Of a stretch of 64,000 nucleotides of DNA, positions 10,409 through 19,173 are shown in pieces. The position numbers and the translations under genes are program-made. Below the pieces are notes generated by a model, which saw nothing but the letters and a program-made list of their open reading frames with translations, did no database searches and was not told the DNA's origin. The stretch's first letter is position 1; each line of letters begins with the position of its first letter. The stretch is from Bradyrhizobium sp. AZCC 2176 (GTDB lineage Bacteria; Pseudomonadota; Alphaproteobacteria; Rhizobiales; Xanthobacteraceae). The DNA lies in the NCBI RefSeq assembly GCF_036924645.1, contig NZ_JAZHRX010000001.1, positions 868,001-932,000 of the forward strand, written 5' to 3'.

Positions 10409-12064
10409 TCATAGGATCTTGACGGCGCTTTCCAGCGTCTTCCACACGCCCCAGGCCAAGGGAACGCCCACGAAGGCCCAGAACAGCGCGGCCTTGGTGT
10501 CGAGCCCGCCGAATCCGATGCCATAGGAGCCTGACGGACCCGATGCGCCCGCGCTCGCCGTTGCCGCCTGCAACTTGGCAACCTCGGCTTCGCTCATGTG
10601 CCACTTCGCATCGACCGGCTTGATCAGGTAGTTGCAGATCAGGCCCGCGATCAGCATCGCGCACAGGATGTACATCGTGGTGTTGTAGAGCTGGTCGCGC
10701 GGCACGCCTGCGGCAAGCTGGAACTCGCGAATGTAGTTCACGACCACGGGACCGATGATGCCCGCCGTCGACCACGCCGTCAGCAGACGGCCGTGGATAG
10801 CGCCCACGAACTGCGTGCCGAACATGTCGGCGAGATACGCCGGCACGGTGGCGAAGCCGCCGCCATACATCGACAGGATGATGCCGAAGCCGATCACGAA
10901 TAGAAGCTTCGAGCCCATCGCCGCGAATGTCGGCGCCAGCGCATAGAGCACGATGCCCAGGATGAAGAACGTATAATAGGTGTTCTTGCGGCCCATCTTG
11001 TCCGACAGCGACGCCCAGAAGAAGCGGCCGCCGATATTGAACAGCGACAGCAGGCCGGCGAAACCAGCCGCGATGCCGGCAATCGTCGCCTTCTGCGCCG
11101 CGTCGAGTTGGTTGAAGCCAATGTCGGGCAATCCGATCAGCTTGCCGGCGAAGATTTCCTGCAACATCGGCGAAGCCATGCCGATCACGCCGATACCTGC
11201 CGACACGTTCAGGCAGAGCACCCACCAGATCAGCCAGAACTGCGGCGTCTTGTGCGCGTCCTTCAGATGAACATGGTTCTGCGAGATCATCGCATTGGCT
11301 TTGCTGGGCGGAGTCCAACCCTCGGGCCGCCAGCCCGCCGGCGGAATGCGATAGCGGAAGGCGCCGATCATCATGAACACGAAATAGATGGCGCCCATCG
11401 CGATGAAGGTTTCCCAGGCGCCGACCGAGGTCGGCGACTTGAAATAGTTCATCAGCAGGTTCGCCAGTGGGGCACCGATCATGGCGCCGCCGCCAAAGCC
11501 CATGATGGCCATGCCGGTCGCCATGCCGCGCCGGTCCGGAAACCATTTCACCAGCGTCGATACCGGCGAGATGTAACCGAGGCCGAGCCCGATGCCGCCG
11601 ATGACGCCGGAGCCGAGCCACAACAGCCACAATTGATGGGTGATGATGCCGATCGCACCAAGCACGAGACCGCCGCACCAGCACAGCGCCGACACGAAGC
11701 CGGCCTTGCGCGGTCCGACGCGCTCCAGCCAGCCGCCCCAGATCGCGGCGGAAACGCCGAGCAGCACGAAGAACAGCGTGTACATCCAGCCCATGCTGGC
11801 GACTTTCCAGTCGCAGGTGGTGGTGAACAATTCCTGCATCAGCGTCATGTCGGGGCAGGCCTTCGGCGCGGTCACGCCGATCGCGCGCGACAGCGGCAGC
11901 CAGAACACGCTGAAGCCATAGGCCATGCCGATGCACAGATGAATGCAAAGCGCAGCCGGCGGCACCAGCCACCGGTTGAAGCCGGCGGTCGCAATCGTCC
12001 GCTCCTTGTCAAGGAATCCCGTTCCGGCACCGGGTATGCTCCCGGCGCTGCTGATTGTTGTCAT
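10409..12064 (-). CDS. Oxalate/formate antiporter family (OFA) MFS transporter
   Basis: A polytopic inner-membrane carrier of the major facilitator superfamily with 12 predicted helices, about 551 residues. The first helix pair (CIHLCIGMAYGFSVFWLPLS), the central GPRKAG and DRRGMATGMAIMGFGGGAMIG motifs and the C-terminal extension resemble the OFA family. Start ATG 12064 is preferred over 12166 because AGGGGA lies about 8 nt before it. Its position next to formate dehydrogenase genes suggests transport of formate or oxalate, which is an inference. A sigma-54 promoter about 290 bp upstream points at it, and no other gene lies between. Confidence 0.87.
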   Translation of the reverse strand: MTTISSAGSIPGAGTGFLDKERTIATAGFNRWLVPPAALCIHLCIGMAYGFSVFWLPLSRAIGVTAPKACPDMTLMQELFTTTCDWKVASMGWMYTLFFVLLGVSAAIWGGWLERVGPRKAGFVSALCWCGGLVLGAIGIITHQLWLLWLGSGVIGGIGLGLGYISPVSTLVKWFPDRRGMATGMAIMGFGGGAMIGAPLANLLMNYFKSPTSVGAWETFIAMGAIYFVFMMIGAFRYRIPPAGWRPEGWTPPSKANAMISQNHVHLKDAHKTPQFWLIWWVLCLNVSAGIGVIGMASPMLQEIFAGKLIGLPDIGFNQLDAAQKATIAGIAAGFAGLLSLFNIGGRFFWASLSDKMGRKNTYYTFFILGIVLYALAPTFAAMGSKLLFVIGFGIILSMYGGGFATVPAYLADMFGTQFVGAIHGRLLTAWSTAGIIGPVVVNYIREFQLAAGVPRDQLYNTTMYILCAMLIAGLICNYLIKPVDAKWHMSEAEVAKLQAATASAGASGPSGSYGIGFGGLDTKAALFWAFVGVPLAWGVWKTLESAVKIL

Positions 12065-12355
12065 CGCTATTTTCCCCTGCGGCCCACTGTTGAACTGGGC
12101 GTTTTTGCCGTCTTCGATCCCGTCGTCTTCAGCCATGCAGTGGAACAGCCCCATCCGCTGTTCCATGCAGTTCCGGAACGCGCGGGGATCGCCGCGCGCG
12201 TTCGAGAATCCACCCTGATATTTTGATTATGCCCGCAAGCCATGCCGGCCAATTGAGGTGAGAATTTGCCGGCATGAGAAGCGCGGCCGACAGCTCATCT
12301 CAATTGCACACCGCTGGTCATCGCTCCTCCCCTTTCAACTTGTTGAAGAGGAGTG

Positions 12356-12371
12356 AGCAATCCGTGTGCCA
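12356..12371 (-). promoter_or_regulatory. Sigma-54 (-24/-12) promoter
   Basis: On the minus strand the sequence reads TGGCACACGGATTGCT, matching the RpoN consensus TGGCACGNNNNTTGCW with the invariant GG and GC exactly 12 bp apart. It faces the OFA transporter gene and leaves a leader of roughly 280 nt. RpoN promoters need an activator of the NtrC type, and one is encoded immediately upstream (14490-15923). Confidence 0.8.
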
Positions 12372-12423
12372 AATCGCACGATGCAAGAAATCAATGACTT
12401 GTGAGTGACGCCACCGCGGATCG

Positions 12424-12458
12424 GGACAAAATGTCCGGACTAGCTGGACAAAATGTCC
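12424..12458. promoter_or_regulatory. Tandem palindromes, probable activator-binding (enhancer) sites
   Basis: Two identical 13-bp dyads GGACAAAATGTCC lie at 12424-12436 and 12446-12458, centre to centre 22 bp, about two helical turns. They sit 53-87 bp upstream of the sigma-54 -24 element, a standard place for enhancer sites of NtrC-type activators. The likely binder is the regulator encoded at 14490-15923. Confidence 0.7.
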
Positions 12459-12472
12459 AGCCCGGCCGGCGA

Positions 12473-14497
12473 TCAGTCGGCTTCCGGAAGCCACACGCGG
12501 AATCTGCTTCCGCGGCCGACTTCGCTTTCCGCCGTAATCTGGCCGCGCTGGCGCTTGATCAATGTCTGACTTATGGAAAGACCAAGGCCGGTACCCTCCC
12601 GGCGCTTCGTCGTGAAGAAGGGATCGAACACTTTCCCCACCACATCCGCTGGCATGCCAACGCCGGTGTCGGCCACTTCGATGATGATACCCGGATTGCC
12701 GTCTCGCTCGGCATCGAATGACCGCAGCGCGAGCGTACCGCCGTCCGGCATGGCGTGGATTGCGTTGACGATCAGGTTGATCACAACCTGCTGCAGTTCG
12801 GTGCGGTTCATCAGGACCAGACGGCTGGCCCGGTCCTCTCTCACCACGGCGATTTCCGTCTTGTTCAGGAGATGCTGCACCAGTGGCAGGCAGTCCGCGA
12901 CGACGCTTCCGGGCGCATGACGCTCGACATAGCCGGCATATTCTTCCGGCCGGGCAAACTGCAAGAGCTTGGTGACGATCTGGCTGATGCGGTGGATCTG
13001 CTCGTCGACCAGGCGGAATTCGACCTTGGCTTTTTCGGTGTCGGCGCCGATCACGCTGCGGATGACGTCGAGATTGCCCTGCATCACCGCGATGGGGTTG
13101 TTGATCTCATGGGCGACGCCGGCAGTAATTTCGCCGATTGCGGCAAGCTTCTCGGACATGATGAGCTGCTTGGTGGTCGCCTCCAGCTTCAGATTGGCGT
13201 GCTCGAGGTCCCGCGTTCGCTCGCGGACGCGGATATTCAATTCCTCGTTCCACTCGCGCAACTGGCGGTCGCGTTCCTGGATCTGGTCGAGCAGGGTATC
13301 GAGATGGATCGCCACGCGACCGATCTCGTCGGCCGACGCCGGCAGTTTGGTGCGGGCGGACAAATTGCCGCTCTCCACTTCGCCGATCGTCGCTGTGACC
13401 CGCTCGAGCGGCATGAATATCGACTGCGCCCAGCGCAGGAAGATCGGCACGGTTGCCGCCGTGATCACGATGAATGCCAGCGCGACGATCAGCAGCGTCT
13501 CATACTTCGCGTCGCTGAAGGGCTTTTGCAGAAAGCCGACATAGAGCATGCCGACGCGCTTGCCATAGGTGTCGACGAGCGGCTCGTAGGCCGAGATGTA
13601 CCAGTCGTTCACCACGAACGCGCTGTCGAGCCAGGTACGTCCCTCACCCATCACCGCGGAGCGGACCGCCGCCGATACCCGTGTTCCCAGCGCGCGCCGC
13701 CCCTCGAACAGGCGCACATTGGTCGAGATCCGCACGTCGTCCAGGAACAGCGTCGCCGTTCCCTGGCTGCCCTCGGGCAGGCTGGCCTCGCGATAGACGA
13801 GGTCGTTGATCGTATCGATGAATTCAAGATTCTGATTGAGAAGAATGCCGCCGACCAGGGCAGCCGGCGCTCCCCCGGGGGTCGTCGCCCGGCTCGCCGC
13901 ATGCACGACCACGCCGTGGGTTTCCGCGCCGCGGTCGGTCGGTACGGCGTTCGGCGTCGGCACGAGGTCGAGACGCGCACGTTCGGCGAGATCAGGCGAA
14001 ATCGCCGCAAGCTCGTCATTGGTGAAGACGTCGACGCCGGCTGACGGGGCCTCTCCCGACAACGCCGCGGTGATGATCGGCCAGTCGCCCTTTGGCCGTC
14101 CCGGAAACACGGGCGACGAGGCGAGGATCTTTCCGCTCGCGTCCACCAAATAGAGAAAGTCGAGACCGATCTCCTTGCGGGAGGTTTCGAGCAGTTCGGC
14201 CACGGCGGACAGTGGATCGTGCTCCTCCACATCGCGGAACCGGGCGGAGAGGCTGAGTGCGCGGATCTGAACGCCGGTTTTTTCGAGAATGCGGGCCAGA
14301 TATTGATGAGCGATGGTGAGATCGCCATTCACCTTCGAAATCAGGGTGGCATCGAACCTCGCATTCCAGCGGTAGATGGCAACCCCGAGCAGCAGCGGCA
14401 GGATGACCAGCATGGGCAGCAGCGCGATCGCCAGCAGCCGGAAACGAACGGAGCGACCGCGCGCCGGCCCGTTCATGCTGCTTGCCCGCTCAGACAT
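12473..14497 (-). CDS. Membrane sensor histidine kinase (Cache-type sensor, HAMP)
   Basis: From ATG 14497 the product is about 674 residues. An N-terminal helix (LLAIALLPMLVILPLLLGVA) is followed by a large periplasmic sensor of double-Cache character (to about residue 310), a second helix, a HAMP linker, a coiled coil, HisKA with the phospho-His motif GVAHEINNP, and HATPase_c with N-box NLIVNAIHAMP, G1 ADTGVGMP and G2 TGLGLSIS. It phosphorylates the partner regulator encoded just upstream, whose stop overlaps this start by 8 bp (ATGTCTGA). The Cache sensor and the gene context suggest a small carboxylate such as formate or oxalate as signal. An alternative start is ATG 14476. Confidence 0.9.
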   Translation of the reverse strand: MSERASSMNGPARGRSVRFRLLAIALLPMLVILPLLLGVAIYRWNARFDATLISKVNGDLTIAHQYLARILEKTGVQIRALSLSARFRDVEEHDPLSAVAELLETSRKEIGLDFLYLVDASGKILASSPVFPGRPKGDWPIITAALSGEAPSAGVDVFTNDELAAISPDLAERARLDLVPTPNAVPTDRGAETHGVVVHAASRATTPGGAPAALVGGILLNQNLEFIDTINDLVYREASLPEGSQGTATLFLDDVRISTNVRLFEGRRALGTRVSAAVRSAVMGEGRTWLDSAFVVNDWYISAYEPLVDTYGKRVGMLYVGFLQKPFSDAKYETLLIVALAFIVITAATVPIFLRWAQSIFMPLERVTATIGEVESGNLSARTKLPASADEIGRVAIHLDTLLDQIQERDRQLREWNEELNIRVRERTRDLEHANLKLEATTKQLIMSEKLAAIGEITAGVAHEINNPIAVMQGNLDVIRSVIGADTEKAKVEFRLVDEQIHRISQIVTKLLQFARPEEYAGYVERHAPGSVVADCLPLVQHLLNKTEIAVVREDRASRLVLMNRTELQQVVINLIVNAIHAMPDGGTLALRSFDAERDGNPGIIIEVADTGVGMPADVVGKVFDPFFTTKRREGTGLGLSISQTLIKRQRGQITAESEVGRGSRFRVWLPEAD

Positions 14498-15923
14498 TCC
14501 ATAGCGCGAATTTGCGGTCGATGGTCTTGCGGGAGATTCCAAGCCTGCGCGCGGCCTCCTCGCGGTTGCCGCCGGTCTCTTTCAGGACAGAGAGAATGTG
14601 CCGGCGCTCCAGATCAGCCAGGCTGTCGGCGGCGGCCGGCTGGCCATCGCTTCGCGGCCCAGCGAAATCGTCCGGGAACGCGCCGAGAATCAGCGTGCGT
14701 TCGATCAGATTGCGCAGCTCCCGCACATTGCCCGGCCAGTCGTAACTCGCCAATGCGGCGCGGACCGAGCTGTCGATCGGAACCGGCGGCATACCGAGCT
14801 GCGCCGAGAGCTTGCTCATGAAGATGGTGGCGAGTTCCTGCACGTCGTCGCCGCGATCCTTCAAGAGCGGCAGATGAATCTGCATGACGTTCAGGCGGTA
14901 GTAGAGGTCGGCCCGAAAGCGCCCCTTCTCCACTCCCTTCTGCAGATCGGCATTGGTCGCAAAGATGAAGCGAAGATCGACCGGCACTTCACGCTCGGAG
15001 CCGACTGGGCGGACGCGGCGGTCCTCCAGAACGCGGAGCAACTTGCTCTGCATCGGCAGCGGCAGCTCACCGATTTCATCCAGAAATAACGTGCCGCCGT
15101 GCGCATAGAGGAACAGGCCTTCACGGCCGCTGTCCGCGCCGGTGAAGGCGCCCTTGATGTGGCCAAACAGTTCGGCCTCGATCATCTCGGGCGGAATTGC
15201 TGCGCAGTTCACCGGCACGAACGGCTTGTCGGCGCGGTCGGATAGCGAATGAATTGAGCGCGCGGCGACTTCCTTGCCGGTGCCGGATTCGCCGGTGAGC
15301 AGGATCGACGTCGGCAGGCGGGCGACGCGGGCAATGGTTTCCCGCACGCTTCGGGCGGCCGGCGATGCCCCGATCAGATTGTCGCGCAGGAACGTCCTAT
15401 CGGATGAAGCGCGCAGCGCATAACGCAGCACGTAGTTTTCGCGCTGCAGCCGGACCCGGTCGAGACAACGCGCCACCGCATTCAATATCTGGTTCGAACG
15501 GAACGGTTTCAGCACGAAATCGGCCGCGCCGGCACGCAGCGCCTGGATCGCCGTGTCGAGATCGGCATAGGCCGTGATGAGGATGGCATCGGCAAAGAAG
15601 CCGACGGCCCGCTGCTCCGCCAGCCAGTCGACGCCGTTCTTGCCCGGCATGATGTTGTCGAGGATGACGACATCGAACCGGCTCTTGTCGAGCAGGCGCG
15701 AGGCTTCGTCCGTGTCGGCCGCCTCCGCCACATGCTTGCAACGCGGCCCCAGCGTGCGCATGAGGAAATTCCGCATGCCGGGCTCGTCGTCGACGATCAG
15801 AATCGAGGCCTGCGCCAGCGCACCGAACTCGGGGCCGCCGGCCGATTTGCCAAGTTTTGCCGCCGGTTCATTGGCCGCGGCAGGAGATGCCGATGCGCTC
15901 GCCTTCGATGTCAGGAGGTTCAT
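14490..15923 (-). CDS. NtrC-family sigma-54-dependent response regulator
   Basis: This two-component activator has three parts: a receiver domain (IVDDEPG, phospho-acceptor Asp in VVILDNIMPGKNG, Lys in VLKPF); an AAA+ domain with Walker A GESGTGKEV, the sigma-54 contact loop GAFTGA and Walker B FLDEIGE; and a Fis-type helix-turn-helix (EEAARRLGISRKTIDRKF). The intact GAFTGA loop means it should activate RpoN promoters. It is co-transcribed with the kinase and is the obvious activator of the sigma-54 promoter at 12356. Start ATG 15923 was chosen; an upstream TTG (15959) would add 12 residues. Confidence 0.9.
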   Translation of the reverse strand: MNLLTSKASASASPAAANEPAAKLGKSAGGPEFGALAQASILIVDDEPGMRNFLMRTLGPRCKHVAEAADTDEASRLLDKSRFDVVILDNIMPGKNGVDWLAEQRAVGFFADAILITAYADLDTAIQALRAGAADFVLKPFRSNQILNAVARCLDRVRLQRENYVLRYALRASSDRTFLRDNLIGASPAARSVRETIARVARLPTSILLTGESGTGKEVAARSIHSLSDRADKPFVPVNCAAIPPEMIEAELFGHIKGAFTGADSGREGLFLYAHGGTLFLDEIGELPLPMQSKLLRVLEDRRVRPVGSEREVPVDLRFIFATNADLQKGVEKGRFRADLYYRLNVMQIHLPLLKDRGDDVQELATIFMSKLSAQLGMPPVPIDSSVRAALASYDWPGNVRELRNLIERTLILGAFPDDFAGPRSDGQPAAADSLADLERRHILSVLKETGGNREEAARRLGISRKTIDRKFALWNV

Positions 15924-16018
15924 GCAGGGATTTGTAGGACCGAATGTCGCACCCGGCAATCATGCGTTCTAATGAAGTCGTCTAATTGACGCGCGAGGGT
16001 TGTGCCCAACGAAACGGC

Positions 16019-16270
16019 TCAGGCATTCGCCTTTTCTATCGAGCCATTTGATTTTTCTATCAAGAAAACGATGCGACTTTGGCTGCGCTCAGTGATTTCG
16101 ACCTTGTCGCCGGTCTCGCGAATGAGGTTCGGGATGTCGATTACCGACAGCGGATCGGTGCAGAGCACTTCCAGCCGATCGCCGGGCGGCAAGGTCTTCA
16201 GCGCCTTGCGCGTCTTCAATGCCGGAAGCGGGCATTTCAGCCCGGCAAGATCGAGTTTTGTCGTCGTCAT
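16019..16270 (-). CDS. tusA: TusA-type sulfurtransferase
   Basis: An 83-residue cytoplasmic protein of the TusA/SirA family with the sulfur-carrying Cys in LKCPLPALK (Cys-Pro-x-Pro motif). Start ATG 16270 gives the normal family length; a longer frame to 16315 overlaps the end of moeA. TusA proteins pass persulfide sulfur from cysteine desulfurase to tRNA or Mo-cofactor pathways. Its place between formate dehydrogenase regulation genes and moeA/mobB/fdhD suggests a role in sulfuration of the Mo site or cofactor. That is inferred from context. Confidence 0.85.
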   Translation of the reverse strand: MTTTKLDLAGLKCPLPALKTRKALKTLPPGDRLEVLCTDPLSVIDIPNLIRETGDKVEITERSQSRIVFLIEKSNGSIEKANA

Positions 16271-16311
16271 GCGCCGACCATGGCGAAGCGAGCCCGCATC
16301 GTCAACGGACT

Positions 16312-17568
16312 TCAATTGAACAAGCCTGCATAGGACAGGAACCCGATCATCTCACCGGGCGCGACCTGCGTGATTTCTTCGCCAAGCTCGACCAGGCCGT
16401 CGGTATCCGCCAGCGAGGACAAAAGGCCAGCGCCTTCGCGTGGAAACTTCACCGCTTCGAGCGCGCCATCGGCACCCTTGCGCAGGGTGACGCGGACATA
16501 TTCGCGGCGCGAAATCTTTTTCCTGTAGCTGAAGGCGGCGCGAACCGGCATCGGCATCAGCTTCTCCGGCTGCGCGCCGGACAGCGCCAGAATCGTCGGC
16601 CGCACCACATGGACGAAGGTAACAAAACTCGCCACCGGATTGCCGGGCAAGCCGATGAATGGTGTGCCGCCGATGATTCCCATCGCAACGGGGCGGCCCG
16701 GCTTGATCGCCATCCGCCACAGCACCAGCCTGCCGACGCTTTCGACGCTCGCCTTGACGTGATCTTCCTCGCCGGTCGAAACGCCACCGGTGGTGAGGAT
16801 CAGGTCGTGCGTGCCGGCGACCTCCTGCAGGGCACGGGCGAGCGCGGCGCGGTCGTCCCTGAGGATGCCGAGATCGCTGACCTCGCAGCCGAGCCGGCTC
16901 AACATCGCCATCAGCATGAAGCGGTTGGAATCAAACAATTGCGCCGGGGCACGCGCTTCGCCCGGCGAAGCCAGTTCGTTGCCGGTGGAGAACACGGCAA
17001 CGCGAATGCGCCTGACGACATCGAGTTGCGCCAGGCCGAAGGCTGCGGCGAGCGCGACATCCTGCGGCCGCAGCCTTTGGCCGGCCTTCAGTGCCGCGAA
17101 GCCTGCCGGAATATCTTCACCCGCGGGCCGCACATTGGCGCCGGGCTTGAGGCCGGCAGGCACCACGACCTTGTCGCCTTCGACGCGCACGTCTTCCTGC
17201 ATGAACACGGTATCGGCGCCTTCGGGCATCGGCGCGCCGGTAAAGATGCGTATCGCCTGCCCCGGCTTGACCGGCGCAGATACGGAGCTGCCTGCCTGAA
17301 CGCGGCCGACCACCGGAAACGTCCCCTCTTCCTTCTGCGGCAGGTCGCGGCTCGAAACCGCATAGCCGTCGACTGCGGAATTGGTGAAGGGCGGCAGCGG
17401 CAGCGGCGCCAGAATGTCGTGCGCGAGAATGCGGCCATCGGCGCGGGCGAGCACGACGGTCTCGATATCCACGACCGGCGTCACGCGCGTGGCAATGAGA
17501 CCCACGGCCTCATCGACCGACATCATCGGACCACCGAAGGCAAAGCAATCGTCGGACAATTGCGCCAT
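16312..17568 (-). CDS. moeA: Molybdopterin molybdotransferase MoeA
   Basis: MoeA inserts molybdate into adenylylated molybdopterin in the cytoplasm. The 418-residue product has the standard length and motifs: AVDGYAVSSRDLP near residue 65, PVKPGQAIRIFTGAPMPEGADTVFMQE, the MoCF-binding part TTGGVSTGEEDHV, and KPGRPVAMGIIGGTPFIGLPGNPVA. It lies 8 bp downstream of mobB on the same strand and upstream of tusA. Of three MoeA-type proteins in this window, this one is closest to canonical MoeA in length and motif content. Confidence 0.93.
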   Translation of the reverse strand: MAQLSDDCFAFGGPMMSVDEAVGLIATRVTPVVDIETVVLARADGRILAHDILAPLPLPPFTNSAVDGYAVSSRDLPQKEEGTFPVVGRVQAGSSVSAPVKPGQAIRIFTGAPMPEGADTVFMQEDVRVEGDKVVVPAGLKPGANVRPAGEDIPAGFAALKAGQRLRPQDVALAAAFGLAQLDVVRRIRVAVFSTGNELASPGEARAPAQLFDSNRFMLMAMLSRLGCEVSDLGILRDDRAALARALQEVAGTHDLILTTGGVSTGEEDHVKASVESVGRLVLWRMAIKPGRPVAMGIIGGTPFIGLPGNPVASFVTFVHVVRPTILALSGAQPEKLMPMPVRAAFSYRKKISRREYVRVTLRKGADGALEAVKFPREGAGLLSSLADTDGLVELGEEITQVAPGEMIGFLSYAGLFN

Positions 17569-17576
17569 GTGCCTGA

Positions 17577-18104
17577 TCAGCCCTCAGCTTCGCATTTCGC
17601 CAGCACGTCTTCGAGCGAGATCGCCGATTTCAGCATCATCGCCGCCACCGCCTCGATATCGTCGAGATGGGCGGTCGGCAGGGCGGTTTCAACCGCCGTA
17701 TCGGTCGCAATGCCGACAATGCCGGGATCGTCCGGAAACAGCAGCGGCTTTTCATTCGCGGCGCGATAAACCTCGATTTTGCGGTGCGGCTCGCGCTTAA
17801 AACCCTCGACCACGACGAGATCGACCGGCGTCATCTTTGCCAGCAGTTCCGGCAGCCGCGGCTCGGCCGCGCCACGCAGCTCGTGCATCAGGGCCCAGCG
17901 CTGGCTGGAAGATACCAGGACTTCGGCCGCACCAGCCTCGCGATGCTTCCAGGAATCCTTGCCGGGCATGTCGACGTCGAAGGCATGATGGGCGTGCTTG
18001 ATGACGGAGACGCGCAGGCCCTGCTTTTGCAATTGCGGGATCGCCCGCGTCAGCAAGGTGGTCTTGCCGGCGCCGCTCCATCCCGCGAGGCCTATTACCT
18101 TCAT
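17577..18104 (-). CDS. mobB: MobB, molybdopterin-guanine dinucleotide biosynthesis adaptor
   Basis: A 175-residue P-loop GTPase with Walker A GWSGAGKTT at the N-terminus and the typical VIKHAHHAFDVDMPGKDSWKHREAGA segment. MobB aids MobA in adding GMP to Mo-molybdopterin, which formate dehydrogenase needs (bis-MGD). The downstream moeA begins 8 bp after its stop. Divergent fdhD-mobA lies on the other side of a palindromic repeat. Confidence 0.93.
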   Translation of the reverse strand: MKVIGLAGWSGAGKTTLLTRAIPQLQKQGLRVSVIKHAHHAFDVDMPGKDSWKHREAGAAEVLVSSSQRWALMHELRGAAEPRLPELLAKMTPVDLVVVEGFKREPHRKIEVYRAANEKPLLFPDDPGIVGIATDTAVETALPTAHLDDIEAVAAMMLKSAISLEDVLAKCEAEG

Positions 18105-18128
18105 TACGTTCTCCGGAACCGGCTCTGA

Positions 18129-18213
18129 CCGTCATTGCGAGGAGCGAAGCGACGAAGCAATCCACGCTTTCTTTGCTGCGCTATGGATTGCTTCGCTTCG
18201 CTCGCAACGACGG
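18129..18213. repeat. Palindromic intergenic repeat (REP-like)
   Basis: About 85 bp form a long inverted repeat: CCGTCATTGCGAGGAGCGAA near the left end pairs with TTCGCTCGCAACGACGG at the right, and the inner arms GAAGCAATCCA / TGGATTGCTTC also pair. Such elements occur many times in Bradyrhizobium genomes, usually between genes, as here between the divergent mobB and fdhD. Translating one yields spurious peptides of the type MDCFVASLLAMT. Confidence 0.75.
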
Positions 18214-18285
18214 TGTTGGCCACATTGTCCATACCCTGAAATGCTTTATATCGGCTGGAAGCCATTGTCATGCTAACCTGCGGGT

Positions 18286-19173
18286 ATGATGAAAATCGAC
18301 AAAGCCCCAGCTCCCCTGATCGTGCCGAATCCCGAGGATCCGCGGCTGACCGAGCGCGTCGCCGGGACCGACCAGACGGGTGCGGCGGTCGAAATCCAGG
18401 TGCCGGTGGAACGGCCGCTGACCCTGTATCTGAACGCCCAGGAGATCGTCACCATGATGACGATCGGCGACTATCCGGAATACCTGGCGCTCGGCTATCT
18501 CCTCAACCAGAACATGCTGAAATACGACGACGTCGTCACCGAGGTCGAATATCACGACGACCTTCAGGTGGTGGTGGTGCGCACCGAGCATCACACCAAC
18601 TTCGAGGCAAAACTGAAGAAGCGCACGCAGACTTCCGGCTGCGCGCAGGGCACGGCGTTCGGCGATCTGCTCGAAGCGGTTGAAAGCGTCGCGCTGCCTA
18701 AGGCGGAATTACGCACCTCCTGGCTCTACCAGATGACGCGTACGATCAACACCATGCCCTCGCTCTACCTGGAAGCCGGCGCGATACATGGCTGCGTGCT
18801 GTGCAAGGAAGGCGCGCCGGTGTGTTACACCGAGGATGTCGGCCGCCACAACGCCGTCGACAAGATCGCGGGCTGGATCTATCGCCACGGCGTCGATCCC
18901 GCCGACAAGATCCTCTACACCACCGGCCGCCTTACGTCGGAGATGGTGATCAAGACGGTGCGGATGGGAATTCCCATTCTCGTCTCGCGCTCGGGATTTA
19001 CGGCATGGGGCGTCGAACTGGCGCGGCAGGTCGGGCTGACGCTGGTCGGGCGCACGCGCGGCAAACGCTTCATCGCGCTGTCCGGCCAGGAACGCATCGT
19101 GTTCGACCAGGACCTCGACTATGTCGCGGAAGAATCGGCGCGGCACAAGCGCAAGGGCGAAAGCGATGACTAG
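18286..19173 (+). CDS. fdhD: FdhD, formate dehydrogenase sulfurtransferase
   Basis: FdhD transfers sulfur from a cysteine desulfurase to the Mo-bis-MGD cofactor, which is essential for formate dehydrogenase activity. The 295-residue product shows conserved family blocks such as [11 protein letters not shown], the loop [32 protein letters not shown] and [13 protein letters not shown]. In E. coli FdhD the key loop carries a CXXC pair; here only the first cysteine (Cys119) is present and the second position is glycine (C-A-Q-G). It overlaps mobA by 8 bp, and the two form a small rightward operon. Confidence 0.93.
   Translation: MMKIDKAPAPLIVPNPEDPRLTERVAGTDQTGAAVEIQVPVERPLTLYLNAQEIVTMMTIGDYPEYLALGYLLNQNMLKYDDVVTEVEYHDDLQVVVVRTEHHTNFEAKLKKRTQTSGCAQGTAFGDLLEAVESVALPKAELRTSWLYQMTRTINTMPSLYLEAGAIHGCVLCKEGAPVCYTEDVGRHNAVDKIAGWIYRHGVDPADKILYTTGRLTSEMVIKTVRMGIPILVSRSGFTAWGVELARQVGLTLVGRTRGKRFIALSGQERIVFDQDLDYVAEESARHKRKGESDD

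Larger units (their letters stand above)
12065..12472. promoter_or_regulatory. Leader and control region of the OFA transporter
   Basis: The 408-bp gap between kinase and transporter genes holds, reading leftwards, the tandem dyads, the RpoN promoter, and a leader of about 280 nt. No convincing small gene was seen in the leader; an in-frame 5' extension of the transporter to 12166 exists but lacks a good ribosome site. Confidence 0.5.

Noticed and set aside
10299..11972. A 557-codon frame on the minus strand overlapping the OFA transporter
   Set aside because: It is the wrong frame of the transporter gene; the product is Arg-rich with no membrane pattern, while the other frame gives a clear MFS protein.
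16219..17769. A 516-codon plus-strand frame opposite moeA
   Set aside because: Antisense shadow of moeA; no family features and no ribosome site.
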